DNA of 64,000 nucleotides, taken from Paraburkholderia acidicola. Its GTDB lineage: Bacteria; Pseudomonadota; Gammaproteobacteria; Burkholderiales; Burkholderiaceae. Location: the NCBI RefSeq assembly GCF_002362315.1, contig NZ_MTZV01000001.1, forward strand, positions 186,001 to 250,000. The letters run 5' to 3'. Below the pieces are notes generated by a model. That model saw nothing but the letters and a program-made list of their open reading frames with translations, made no database searches and was not told the origin of the DNA. Position numbers and translations under genes: made by a program. The stretch's first letter is position 1. Each line of letters opens with the position of its first letter. Shown here piece by piece: positions 45,703-54,634 of this stretch.

Positions 45703-47679
45703 TCACATCGTCTTGCCACGATCCCGCACGGGCGCATCCTCATCGATACGCAGCAACCGCCCCGCGTTAGCGATCACGATAAACGTCCCGACGTTATGCA
45801 GAATCGCCACCCACACCGCACCGAGCACACCGAATGCGGCAAGCGCGATGATCTCGACGGTCCAGATCAAGCCGATCGCCGCATTGATCGTCGCCGTACT
45901 ACGACAACGACGGCCGAGGCGGATACACATCGGAATACGCCTTAAATCGTCGCCAAGCAGCACGATATCGGCAGACGCTACCGCAATATCGATCCCCCGT
46001 TCGCCCATCGCGATGCTCGTCGCGCCAGCCTTGATCGCGAGCACGTCGTTCAGCCCGTCGCCGACCACCAGTGGATGATGTCCGGCATCGAGTTCGCGCA
46101 TGACGTAGTCGAGTTTGTCGTGAGGCAGCGCCTGCGACACGACGATATCGATGCCGACCTGTGCCGCGACCTGATGTGCCACTGCATCGCGATCGCCGGT
46201 CAGCAGGGTTTGTCGTTCGAGACCGAGTTCGCGCAGGCTCGCGAGCGCATCGGCGGCTTCTGCGCGCAATGCATCTGCGAACCCGAACCAGGCGAGCAGC
46301 TTCCCGTTCAACGCCAGTCCGACACAAGGTCCGTCGATCTCTTCCGGTGGCGGTTGCAGCGGGCTCGCATGTTCCGCAAGCAGATCCGCGCGCCCGAGCG
46401 CCGCAAGACCTTCGGGTGTATCGGCGACCACGCCGAGTCCACGCAACTCACGGGTCCGCTCGTAAGGCGTCACGTCATAACCAATCGCTGCCGCATGGCG
46501 CGCCAGTGCGCGGCTCACCGGATGCGCACTGCCCGCCCCCAGCCTTGCGGCAAGCGCGACGGCTTGCACCGTATCGATGCCGGGCTGCGCGAACACGTTC
46601 GACACGTGCAGTTCACCATGTGTCAGCGTGCCCGTCTTGTCGATTACCAGCGAATCGATTTCGGCGATCCGGTCGAGAAACGCCGCGTTCCTGAACAACA
46701 CGCCGTGTCGCGCGCCGACAGCAATCCCGGCTATTGCGGTGGACGGTGCGGCGAGCACGAGCGCGCACGGACACGCGGCAACGATCACGGCCAGCATCGC
46801 CGACGAATTGGCCGACGTGAACCAGACTATCGCTGCAATCAGCAGCACGAGCGCGAGATAAGCGCCCATGTAGCGCTCTAGCACCTGCGTAATCGGCGGC
46901 TTGACCTGCTCGGCTCGTTGCAGCAGTTCGATGATCTTGCCGAGCGTCGATTGCGCGCCCGCATGCGTGACCTCGATGCGCAGCGGACCGTCGAGATTCA
47001 TCGCACCGCCGAATACAGCAATCCCTTCGTCGACGTCGAGCGGTAACGACTCGCCGGTGATCGGTCCGTTGTCGACACTGGATCGGCCACGCTGCACGAC
47101 GCCGTCGGCGGGAATCCGCGCACCGGCCGCGACTTCGACCAGATCGCCCGCACGTATCGCTTCGTAGGCGACTTCCTCGATCGAACCGTCGGCGCGCACG
47201 CGTCGCACCTTGCCCGACGTCAGACGGCCGAGCGCGCGAATCGCTTCCTGCGAGCCGAGCACGCTGCGTTCTTCGAGTGCATGGCCGAAGGTCATCACGA
47301 TCGGCAGCAACGCCGCCGTTGTCATGTCGCCGATCGCCCACGCGGCGAGCATCGCGAGTGCGATCAGGCGGTCGGTGACGCCGTGCAGGCTCGGCGACTT
47401 CAGGCTGTGCCATGCGCCCGCGAATACCGGCCCGGCGACCAGTAACGACGCGAGCCCGGCCAGAATCTCGGCAAGCGGCGCGCCGTCCGGCGCCAGATAG
47501 CGCCACGCCAACGACAGCACCAGCAGCCCGCCCGCAAGCAGCGCCAGCGCAATCTGTCGCGTTACCGCGCGCCGTTCGGCGGCGGATAGTGCGATCGATG
47601 GTGAGTGATCGTCCGCGCTGTCGTCCAGCGTAACGGCATCACGCAGCGCGCTTTCAACAGGCTCGCTCTGCACGTTCAT
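45703..47679 (-). CDS. P1B-type heavy-metal translocating ATPase
   Basis: Metal-pumping ATPase of 658 residues. No N-terminal HMA domain; membrane helices from about residue 42; actuator motif GPITGESLPL; transmembrane metal site ACPCALVLAAPS (Cys-Pro-Cys); phosphorylation site VIDKTGTLTHG; SAHPVSRAL (His-Pro of P1B pumps); VVGDGLNDVLAIKAG. The C-terminal helices (ILHNVGTFIVIANAGRLLR) are nearer the Zn/Cd/Co group than CopA; the metal cannot be fixed. Its ATG overlaps the stop of the upstream SPFH gene (ATGA). Last gene of a four-gene operon. Confidence 0.93.
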   Translation of the reverse strand: MNVQSEPVESALRDAVTLDDSADDHSPSIALSAAERRAVTRQIALALLAGGLLVLSLAWRYLAPDGAPLAEILAGLASLLVAGPVFAGAWHSLKSPSLHGVTDRLIALAMLAAWAIGDMTTAALLPIVMTFGHALEERSVLGSQEAIRALGRLTSGKVRRVRADGSIEEVAYEAIRAGDLVEVAAGARIPADGVVQRGRSSVDNGPITGESLPLDVDEGIAVFGGAMNLDGPLRIEVTHAGAQSTLGKIIELLQRAEQVKPPITQVLERYMGAYLALVLLIAAIVWFTSANSSAMLAVIVAACPCALVLAAPSTAIAGIAVGARHGVLFRNAAFLDRIAEIDSLVIDKTGTLTHGELHVSNVFAQPGIDTVQAVALAARLGAGSAHPVSRALARHAAAIGYDVTPYERTRELRGLGVVADTPEGLAALGRADLLAEHASPLQPPPEEIDGPCVGLALNGKLLAWFGFADALRAEAADALASLRELGLERQTLLTGDRDAVAHQVAAQVGIDIVVSQALPHDKLDYVMRELDAGHHPLVVGDGLNDVLAIKAGATSIAMGERGIDIAVASADIVLLGDDLRRIPMCIRLGRRCRSTATINAAIGLIWTVEIIALAAFGVLGAVWVAILHNVGTFIVIANAGRLLRIDEDAPVRDRGKTM

Positions 47680-48800
47680 TGAGTTTTCCCCGGCAGCACG
47701 AGATTCGATGCATCGTGCGGATCGATCGTCGTCACGTGCCCCGCCTTCGACAAGATCTGCTGGATGCGGTCGCGATAGGCACGAGCCAGCAGACCTGGAT
47801 CGCGATCGCTATCGAGCGGCGTTTCGAGCTGCAGGATCGTGGTGGTTTCGGCCTGCGCGGTACCGACCCGTTCGGTGGCGTTTGCCTGAGCGTTCTGCAA
47901 GGTTTGATCGGCGGTTTGCTGGGCGTTCTGGCGAATCGTTTCGGCGGCTGTACGGGCTTCCGCGATATTGCGGTCAGCCGTTTGTAGCGAGGTCAGCACG
48001 GCGTTGAAGGCATCGACGGCTGTGGCTGGAAACGTCGCCTGCACATCCATCCGTGCTACCTCGATACCGAGGCCCGCGTGTTCGGCCGTCAGTGCATCGA
48101 GATGACGTTGCACAGCCTGCGCGATATCGCTGCGCAACCGTTCGCGTTTCGCGGCCATCTGCGCATCCACCGATAACCGCTCGGGTCGCGCAACAAGGAT
48201 TGCGTCGAGATTGCGCGCGGCCGTCACCTCGACGACCGCTGCCGCAACGATCCGCTCGAGCGCCGCATCGAGACGCTCTGTCTGCAGCACGTACGCATAT
48301 GGATCGACCACGCGGTAATACAGCGTGGCGCTCAACTGCACGATACCGTTGTCGCCGGTCAGTACATAACCGGAACCCGCGAGTGCGTCGGACAACACCG
48401 GTTTGCGGTCGAGCAACGACGCCTCGTCCAGAACATGCCCAGCGCTGGCTGCAAGTGGCGTGGCCGGTGCAGCTAGCTCGGCAGCGGTCGGGTCGAAGGC
48501 CTTCGCGCGTGGATCGCGCTCAAGCGAGGTAATACGCTGTTCGAGCACACGCGCACTGCCCGGTATCAGCCGCACATTTTCGAACGGTCGTGGCCACGCC
48601 ATCAGCAAACCCGCATCCTGAGTGCGCACAAAGGCGCCGAATCGCGTGACGACTGCGCGGCTGTCGGCGGGAATGCGCCGAATGTTCGACGCGGCCCACA
48701 TGCACGCGGCCAGCACCGTGATCGCAGCGATGAACCAGAACGCGACGCGCACCGCCTGAGCGCCAGGTCCTAGCGACGGTGTGTCGGTGGTCGTATTCAT
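47676..48800 (-). CDS. SPFH/band-7 protein, HflC-like
   Basis: The 374-residue protein has one N-terminal membrane segment (about residues 18-40) and a periplasmic SPFH domain starting IPADSRAVVTRFGAFVRTQDAGLLMAWP (region named only). A long loop around residues 95-140 carries no family motif. Then comes an Ala/Gln-rich coiled coil (AEARTAAETIRQNAQQTADQ) and the C-terminus. HflK/HflC proteins form ring cages round membrane proteases. Both ends overlap neighbours by ATGA. The coupling with a metal ATPase suggests a scaffold for that pump rather than for FtsH (inference). Confidence 0.85.
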   Translation of the reverse strand: MNTTTDTPSLGPGAQAVRVAFWFIAAITVLAACMWAASNIRRIPADSRAVVTRFGAFVRTQDAGLLMAWPRPFENVRLIPGSARVLEQRITSLERDPRAKAFDPTAAELAAPATPLAASAGHVLDEASLLDRKPVLSDALAGSGYVLTGDNGIVQLSATLYYRVVDPYAYVLQTERLDAALERIVAAAVVEVTAARNLDAILVARPERLSVDAQMAAKRERLRSDIAQAVQRHLDALTAEHAGLGIEVARMDVQATFPATAVDAFNAVLTSLQTADRNIAEARTAAETIRQNAQQTADQTLQNAQANATERVGTAQAETTTILQLETPLDSDRDPGLLARAYRDRIQQILSKAGHVTTIDPHDASNLVLPGKTQ

Positions 48801-49840
48801 GGCGTGCGTTTGCCGCTCTTCGTCGACGGCGGCGCACCGACGCCGATACCGAGGCCGCCAGGTCCCTGCACCAGCACGTTGAACGGCGCCGCATCGGTGC
48901 GCAGGATCAGGTTCGTGTTCGCGCCGATCACCGAGTTCAGCGTATCGAGCGAGCGCAGCATCGTGTAGAGATGCGGATCGCCCGCGTAGCTCTTGCCGTA
49001 GATCGCGGCCGCATCCTTGCGCGACGAGGCTTCGATTTCCGCGGCCTTCACGTTGGCATCGGCGATCGCGATACGTGCGTCGCGCTCGGCATCGGAGCGA
49101 ATCTGTGCCGCTTCGCGACGGCCGTCCGCCGTGCGCTGCGCGGCTACGGTCTCGCGTTCGGCGCGCATGCGCTCGACGGTCGCGGACAAGGTGACGGCCG
49201 GCAACGTCAGTCGTTCGAGGCCGACCTGCTCGACATGCACGCCATAGGCTGCATAAACCTGTGCATCGACCTGACGACGCAGTTCGTCTTCGAACGCCGC
49301 GATACGCACCTGGCCTGGATCGGTATTCACCAGCGACGCCAGATCGAAGTCAGCGGACGTAGTTTGCAGCGCGGAGCCGAGCAGCGAGCGGATCTGGCGC
49401 GCGGCTTCATCGGGTTCGTTGCGCACGGCGCGCACAAACCGGCCGACGTCGTTCGCACTGGCCGGCACGCGCCACGCAACATAGGCCTGCACGATGATGC
49501 GCAGACCATCGCGCGTGCCGACGTCCTGCATGCCGCTCGACGTGGTATGCAGGCGTAGATCGACGGACTCCGCTGCTTCGATCGGCGCCGGCAGCCGCCA
49601 CGCAAGCCCCGGTTCGAGCAGCACGCGCACCGGTTCGCCGAAGCGCGTCACAACCGTCGCTTCGCCCGCCTGCACCTGGATGAAACTCGCGACCGCAAAT
49701 GCCGCGGCGACGCAGAGCACACACAGCGCAACGCGCCAGTAAAAACCGCCACCGCCCGCTGATGCGCTACCGTGATCATGATCATCGTCAGCACCGTGAT
49801 GGTGATGATGACCGTGTGCATGCGAATGATGAAGACTCAC
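48797..49840 (-). CDS. SPFH/band-7 protein, HflC/HflK-like, with His-rich N-terminus
   Basis: A 347-residue protein. Residues 1-25 are extremely His/Asp-rich (HHSHAHGHHHHHG, then DDDHDHG), then one membrane helix (about 33-55), SPFH domain (GEATVVTRFGEPVRVLLEPG), coiled coil rich in Ala/Glu/Arg, and a Gly-rich tail. The His cluster faces the cytoplasm by topology and should bind Zn, Ni or Co, fitting the metal ATPase in the same operon. The start is GTG 49840 with gggag 5 nt upstream. Its stop overlaps the next start. Confidence 0.87.
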   Translation of the reverse strand: MSLHHSHAHGHHHHHGADDDHDHGSASAGGGGFYWRVALCVLCVAAAFAVASFIQVQAGEATVVTRFGEPVRVLLEPGLAWRLPAPIEAAESVDLRLHTTSSGMQDVGTRDGLRIIVQAYVAWRVPASANDVGRFVRAVRNEPDEAARQIRSLLGSALQTTSADFDLASLVNTDPGQVRIAAFEDELRRQVDAQVYAAYGVHVEQVGLERLTLPAVTLSATVERMRAERETVAAQRTADGRREAAQIRSDAERDARIAIADANVKAAEIEASSRKDAAAIYGKSYAGDPHLYTMLRSLDTLNSVIGANTNLILRTDAAPFNVLVQGPGGLGIGVGAPPSTKSGKRTP

Positions 49841-49902
49841 GATATCTCCCGATGCAACCCTGTGTGCAGCAGAACTGTCTGTGTCGATGAGCGAAGCATG
49901 GT

Positions 49903-51813
49903 TCAGTAGGTCCTGTGTTTGCCGGTGGCATCAGCTGCGTCGGCCGGGCCATAGGACCGCAAGTCGAGCGTCGCACGATTGCCGTCCATCAACCTGTCAT
50001 CGATGATGGTTGTGTGTGCGTTCAGCAGGCCTTTCTGCAAGCCATGCAGGTAGTACTCAAACGCGAACGCGGGGTCGCCCACCTGGGCCGCCGCCATGTC
50101 GGCGTTGAAACCGGTCTGCTGTACGCGCGCGGCCGACGTGATCTCCGCCGCCTCCGCATCCGCTCGTGCGGTCGCCGAATGAGCCTGTTGCTGCGCCTCG
50201 CCGAGTGTCTGTGCAGACAGTCCACTGGCCTGCGCAACACTCGCCTGAGCGAGAATCTGCGCCGCCTGCACGCTGTGATACGCGACCGATGCCCCCGCCG
50301 GCGGATGCACGCTCTCGATGATCACCGCAACGACGTCGATACCGCTTCCCGCGCGGTCGAGTTGCGCCTGGATCGCGTGCTTCACGCTGTCAGCCATGGC
50401 GGTCTGACGTGTTTCGAGCAGCGATTCGAGCGTGTGTGACGCGAGATAGCGCACCACCTCGCGATTTGCCATGGCACGTACGGTATCCGGCACATTGGCG
50501 ACCCGATACAACGCGGCACGTGCGGCTGCATCGGAAAGACCGATCCGGTAATCGAGCCGCACATCGGCGTTCACGGTCTGAAAGTTCTGCCGGTCGCCGC
50601 TCCCGCCCGCAATCACCTGGCTCGTCTCGCCCTGATGTGCGACGTCCCATAGACGGTTGAACACTTCGGGTGTGCGTGCATCGGCGGGAACGCGTGGCGC
50701 GGCGATGCTGCTGTCTGCCAGCGAGCCGGAGACGACGACCTGATGAACCGCGCCGTTATCGATCGTGCGGCTGGTGCCAAACGGCCACGGCAGTCCGACA
50801 TGCAAGCCCGGTTGCCAGACCGATACCGGCGCGCCAAAGCGCTCATAAACCGCGCGCTGATCGGGACCGAGGATCGCGATGCCGGTGAGCAGCCATGCGC
50901 AGACACCGATCGTGATGCACGCTGCGGGCAGCAGGCGCACGAAGCTGAGCAGCACCCAGTTCTGCCGCAGATCGATGCCGTAGCGTCTGCGTAACTCGGT
51001 GCTAAAACGCGCGAGTGGCGAAGGACGCCAGCGCAGCAGGCTCGCGAGCAGACTGTCGGGTACGCCGGCATCGCCTTCGCGTGTACGCCGCGGTGCGAAC
51101 CATGAAAGTACGGCGCGTAGCGCGAATTCGCTAGCGATCGCCGCACTGAAAACGGCCGCGATGCGCAGCGGCCAGCGCGAGTAAACATCGGCGTACGCCA
51201 ACCATGCCGACGATGCCGCCGCTACGAGCGCAACCGCAAGCGCCACGCGCAGCACATTGGCCAGCGACGCCGATGCGCGCCCGCGATCGGCACGCATCGA
51301 CTGGAACAGCTCGGCGACGAGCGTACCGAAGGCCAGCGCGAGCGCGGCCACCGCCAGCACGAGCGCGGCCTCCGGCGGTTGCATGGCCGCCGCGAGCACC
51401 AGCCGGATCGGCGGATTCCATGCGAGCCATGCCATGTAGACCGAGAGCGCCGCACATGCCAGCACGGCCCAGGGTTGCCAGCGGATCGAACGCAGCGCTG
51501 CGCGCACGGCAGCGCCTGCAGCGGTCCACCAGGAAAGTCGCCAGATAGAGAGAGAACGGGGCAGCAGCAACGGATCGTCTGCGTGCAGCCCGCCGACGTT
51601 CGCCAGTCGCGCGGCAAGTGCGACCGCCAGTACGTTGAACCATGCACTCGATAGCGCGGCACACCAGCGGGTATCGAACCAGACACCCTGGATAAACAGC
51701 AGACCGCCGAGCAGTGCCGCCAGCGTCAGGCTGATCCATGCCATTCGCGCAGCGGCAAGCGTATCGCTATGCGTGTGCTCGTTGTCGCCTTGCAACTCAT
51801 GCGGCATGGACAT
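49903..51813 (-). CDS. Polytopic SPFH/HflK-like protein
   Basis: The 636-residue first gene of the operon. An N-terminal membrane region (about residues 20-310, six or more helices) is fused to an SPFH domain (AILGPDQRAVYERFGAPVSVWQPG onward), with LDYRIGLSDAAARAALYRVAN and an Ala/Gln-rich coiled coil. Ordinary HflK has a single helix, so this is an enlarged form. Its short N-terminus has some His (PHELQGDNEHTHS). ATG 51807 with gggg upstream is an alternative start. A CCTGAC-N22-GTCAGG dyad at 51829-51862 may be the operator. The next SPFH gene follows after 62 bp. Confidence 0.84.
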   Translation of the reverse strand: MSMPHELQGDNEHTHSDTLAAARMAWISLTLAALLGGLLFIQGVWFDTRWCAALSSAWFNVLAVALAARLANVGGLHADDPLLLPRSLSIWRLSWWTAAGAAVRAALRSIRWQPWAVLACAALSVYMAWLAWNPPIRLVLAAAMQPPEAALVLAVAALALAFGTLVAELFQSMRADRGRASASLANVLRVALAVALVAAASSAWLAYADVYSRWPLRIAAVFSAAIASEFALRAVLSWFAPRRTREGDAGVPDSLLASLLRWRPSPLARFSTELRRRYGIDLRQNWVLLSFVRLLPAACITIGVCAWLLTGIAILGPDQRAVYERFGAPVSVWQPGLHVGLPWPFGTSRTIDNGAVHQVVVSGSLADSSIAAPRVPADARTPEVFNRLWDVAHQGETSQVIAGGSGDRQNFQTVNADVRLDYRIGLSDAAARAALYRVANVPDTVRAMANREVVRYLASHTLESLLETRQTAMADSVKHAIQAQLDRAGSGIDVVAVIIESVHPPAGASVAYHSVQAAQILAQASVAQASGLSAQTLGEAQQQAHSATARADAEAAEITSAARVQQTGFNADMAAAQVGDPAFAFEYYLHGLQKGLLNAHTTIIDDRLMDGNRATLDLRSYGPADAADATGKHRTY

Positions 51814-51977
51814 CCCCGGTAGACTTCACCTGACCGGTACTGTCTGTAGGTTGCTTGTCAGGATTGTTGGGCAGCGCCTGTGGCAGGCGAGCCGAATTTA
51901 GCGTGCCGGAGTGCGAAATTCAAGCAAATCGTGCGGGCTCCGTTCGAGCGACGGAAGCCCGCAGTTCTCGCGTTGGC

Positions 51978-54353
51978 TTATGCGCCGCCGGGTGAAGGCG
52001 GCACCGGTTGTGCCGATTGATACGCGCCCCACGCCGGAACCGGTGCGCTCGCACCCAGATTGAAAACGATCGTCGCGCCGTTTTTTACAGTATCGAACGG
52101 CAACCAGGTGCTGTTGTACGCAGCGCCATTGACCGTCATCGACTGAATGTAGGTTTGCGGCGTGTTGGCGGTGATCGTCAGTGTTTTGCCGTTGCCGAAG
52201 TAGATCGTCTCGTTCGTGAACAGCGGGCTCGCAACCGTGAAACCGGGTTCAGCGGGAACCATCGGATACAGCCCGAGTGCCGCCCATATGAACCAGCCCG
52301 ACGTCGCGCCTTCGTCGTCGTTGCCAGGCAACCCGGACGGCGTGGCCAGGTACTGGGTCGCGGCGATATTGGCCACCACCGCCTGGGTTTTGTCAGGACG
52401 GCTCGTCCAGTTGTAGAGCCAGGGCGTCGCAAACATCGGCTCGTTGGTCATGACGAGCTGCGGCTCGAATGCGGTGAGCCGGCTGATCACCGCCTGATCG
52501 CCGCCGAGCATGTTGAAGAGACCTCCGATGTTGAACGGCACCATCCACGTATATTCTTCGGCCGTTCCTTCGACTGGGTCCGACGACGTATAGGCCGGCC
52601 AGCTACCGTCCTGGTTGCGCGGCTGCAACTGCGTGACCGACACGTTGTTCACCTGGGTCGCATTCGGTTTCATCAGATTGACCCAGTTATGCGAACGTGT
52701 GAGCAGCACCGCTGCGTTCGTCGAGTCACCCATTGCCTGCGCGAAACGCGAGACGGCGAAGTCGGTGGTCGCATATTCGAGCGTGGTCGACGACGTGCCG
52801 TTCGAGTGGCTCGAATCGACGACGATGTTGTCGTCGTCGGGTAGATAACCGAGCTTTGTGTAATCGCTCAGGCCCGGCAGCACGGCGATGTTCACGCATT
52901 CGGCCGACGGGTTGGTCTCGTCGTTGAGCATGATCTTGAGCGCGGAGGCCGTGTCGAAATCGGTTGCGCCGTACAGATAACTCTGGGCGATGATGGTCGA
53001 CACGGTATCGGCGGGCATCACGTTGCTGTTGTTCGTGCCTTCGATCCACTGCGGAAAGGCATTGCCACACGCAAGACCATCATTGACGAGCGACTGCATC
53101 ATGTCGCTGACGTCATGCGGAGCGATCACGGCAAGCAACGGCATCAACGAACGATACGTATCCCAGCTCGAAAACGTCGTGTACTGCACACGTGTCTGGC
53201 CCGCGCTGTTCTTGCCGGTTTGCCCCGGCTTGCCGTTCGCATCGAGTCCCGACGAACTGCCGAACACCGGATAGTTGCCATTGACGTCACTGATCACCGA
53301 TGGCGCAAGCGATGCGTGATAAAGCGCTGTGTAGAACTTCGTCGTATTGCTCGCGCTGCCGCCGCTCACCTGGATCGTGTTGAGTCGCGTATTCCATGCA
53401 GCGTCGGCGTTTGCCGCGGCGGTATCGAAGGTGACAAGTGCCCCGTTCGCGCCCGCCTGCTCCTGCTGCAGGTTGGCCTGCGCATTGGCGACGCTGGTGT
53501 AGGAAAGGCCAACGCGCATGTTGACGACGAGCGGCGTATTGGCCACCGGTGTGAACGTCAGCGTAGCCTTCGAGCCTTGTGTTTTAGCGGTGAAAGACTG
53601 GTCGAACGTCGCATAAAAGTAGACGGTGTAGGACTGGCTATCGTTACAGAAATTGCCACCCTTGAACGATCCCGATACCGTCGTCGGCGCACTCTTCCCA
53701 CCCCATGCGATATTGCCGCCGGACGAATAGTCCTCCGATTTAGCGGTCAACGTCAGTTGCGCCGACTTGCCCGCAGGCCAGGTAAAACGTCCGAGCCCGC
53801 TGCGCAGCGTCGCCGTCAGTTCCGTATGAATCCCGTTGCTGAGCGTTACGCCGTAGTAGCCAGGCTTCGTCGTTTCGTTCGTCGAGGAGAATGCGCCGGA
53901 GCTTCCGCTTGCAGTGCCCGGCATGACCGGCAGCCCACCACCGCCGTCGTGACACCCTGTGCCGCTCAGATGCGTCAGGCTGAAGTCGCTAATCGTCGTG
54001 GCGCCGTCGAAGTAACCGGTCGTCGTCCACTGATTGATCCCACCTGGGTTCGGCGTATCAGGGCCCCACTGCACCATACCGGCAGGCAATCCTGCCAGAA
54101 GCGATGTGCCGCCGCCGTTGTTCGTGCCGATACGCTCGTTGACGTATTGCGTCAGCTGCATGACCACAGGTGTTTGTGCCACAGCTGTGGTCGGCGTGGT
54201 TGTGCCACCCGTAGCCGGCGTTGCGGCACCCGCGCCACTACCGGCGGGTACGGACGTCTTTGCCAGGCTGTTGACCGAATGAACATCGCCACCACAACCC
54301 GCCAGCACACTGACTGCTGACAGCACGCAGAAAATCTCCCTGATTTTGCTCAC
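51978..54353 (-). CDS. GH92 family alpha-mannosidase lipoprotein (copy 2)
   Basis: Second GH92 exo-alpha-mannosidase, 791 residues, well diverged from copy 1. Lipobox LAGC then GGDVHS. Motifs: GLPAGMVQWGPDTPNPGG, FSLTHLSGTGCHDGG, LYHASLAPSVISDVNGNY, SSWDTYRSLMPLLAV, and the catalytic block GLPGNDDEGATSGWFIWAAL. The start is most likely GTG 54353, because ggag lies 6 nt upstream and the signal peptide then begins MSKIREIFCVL; another GTG at 54386 is inside an operator-like repeat. Two identical inverted repeats just upstream suggest repressor control. Linkage preference (1,2, 1,3 or other) cannot be told. Confidence 0.9.
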   Translation of the reverse strand: MSKIREIFCVLSAVSVLAGCGGDVHSVNSLAKTSVPAGSGAGAATPATGGTTTPTTAVAQTPVVMQLTQYVNERIGTNNGGGTSLLAGLPAGMVQWGPDTPNPGGINQWTTTGYFDGATTISDFSLTHLSGTGCHDGGGGLPVMPGTASGSSGAFSSTNETTKPGYYGVTLSNGIHTELTATLRSGLGRFTWPAGKSAQLTLTAKSEDYSSGGNIAWGGKSAPTTVSGSFKGGNFCNDSQSYTVYFYATFDQSFTAKTQGSKATLTFTPVANTPLVVNMRVGLSYTSVANAQANLQQEQAGANGALVTFDTAAANADAAWNTRLNTIQVSGGSASNTTKFYTALYHASLAPSVISDVNGNYPVFGSSSGLDANGKPGQTGKNSAGQTRVQYTTFSSWDTYRSLMPLLAVIAPHDVSDMMQSLVNDGLACGNAFPQWIEGTNNSNVMPADTVSTIIAQSYLYGATDFDTASALKIMLNDETNPSAECVNIAVLPGLSDYTKLGYLPDDDNIVVDSSHSNGTSSTTLEYATTDFAVSRFAQAMGDSTNAAVLLTRSHNWVNLMKPNATQVNNVSVTQLQPRNQDGSWPAYTSSDPVEGTAEEYTWMVPFNIGGLFNMLGGDQAVISRLTAFEPQLVMTNEPMFATPWLYNWTSRPDKTQAVVANIAATQYLATPSGLPGNDDEGATSGWFIWAALGLYPMVPAEPGFTVASPLFTNETIYFGNGKTLTITANTPQTYIQSMTVNGAAYNSTWLPFDTVKNGATIVFNLGASAPVPAWGAYQSAQPVPPSPGGA

Positions 54354-54377
54354 GGTCGTCTCCGTTCTTTTAATGTC

Positions 54378-54397
54378 GTTTAGCACATTCGCTAAAC
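54378..54397. promoter_or_regulatory. Operator-like inverted repeat 1 upstream of GH92 copy 2
   Basis: GTTTAGC-N6-GCTAAAC, perfect 7-bp arms, 24 bp upstream of the GTG start. Identical in arms and spacing to the repeat at 54414-54433; the two start points are 36 bp apart. Confidence 0.7.
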
Positions 54398-54413
54398 GAA
54401 ACGCATAACCGAT

Positions 54414-54433
54414 GTTTAGCAGGTGTGCTAAAC
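54414..54433. promoter_or_regulatory. Operator-like inverted repeat 2 upstream of GH92 copy 2
   Basis: Second GTTTAGC-N6-GCTAAAC, perfect arms. The paired layout suits a dimeric sugar-responsive repressor (for example GntR-, ROK- or LacI-type); no such regulator gene is in the window. Confidence 0.7.
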
Positions 54434-54513
54434 AATATCTTTAAATTCAATTAGTTAGATTATGCGACGGAGTTTAGTCGGGTTGATTCGCACGAGTCAA
54501 CTGCGTCTGGTCA

Positions 54514-54541
54514 AAACGCAGTGATGACTCATGCATGCGGA
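54514..54541. repeat. 28-bp dispersed element, copy 1
   Basis: The 28 bp match those at 58618-58645 at 23 positions by eye. It lies about 160 bp upstream of GH92 copy 2; the other copy is about 255 bp upstream of S10 copy 3. Function unknown. Confidence 0.4.
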
Positions 54542-54634
54542 ATGTCGAGGGGTCACTTCTTGCGACACCGACCGCGTTAGCGCATCGACGCCGTTGCGGA
54601 CGAAGGCGTCGATCCCGTCGACGCCTCGCCTGAT

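Noticed and set aside
53115-54320. Long plus-strand open frame (401 codons) opposite GH92 copy 2
   Set aside because: Typical antisense shadow in high-GC DNA: Arg-rich, no motif, while the minus frame has all GH92 blocks.
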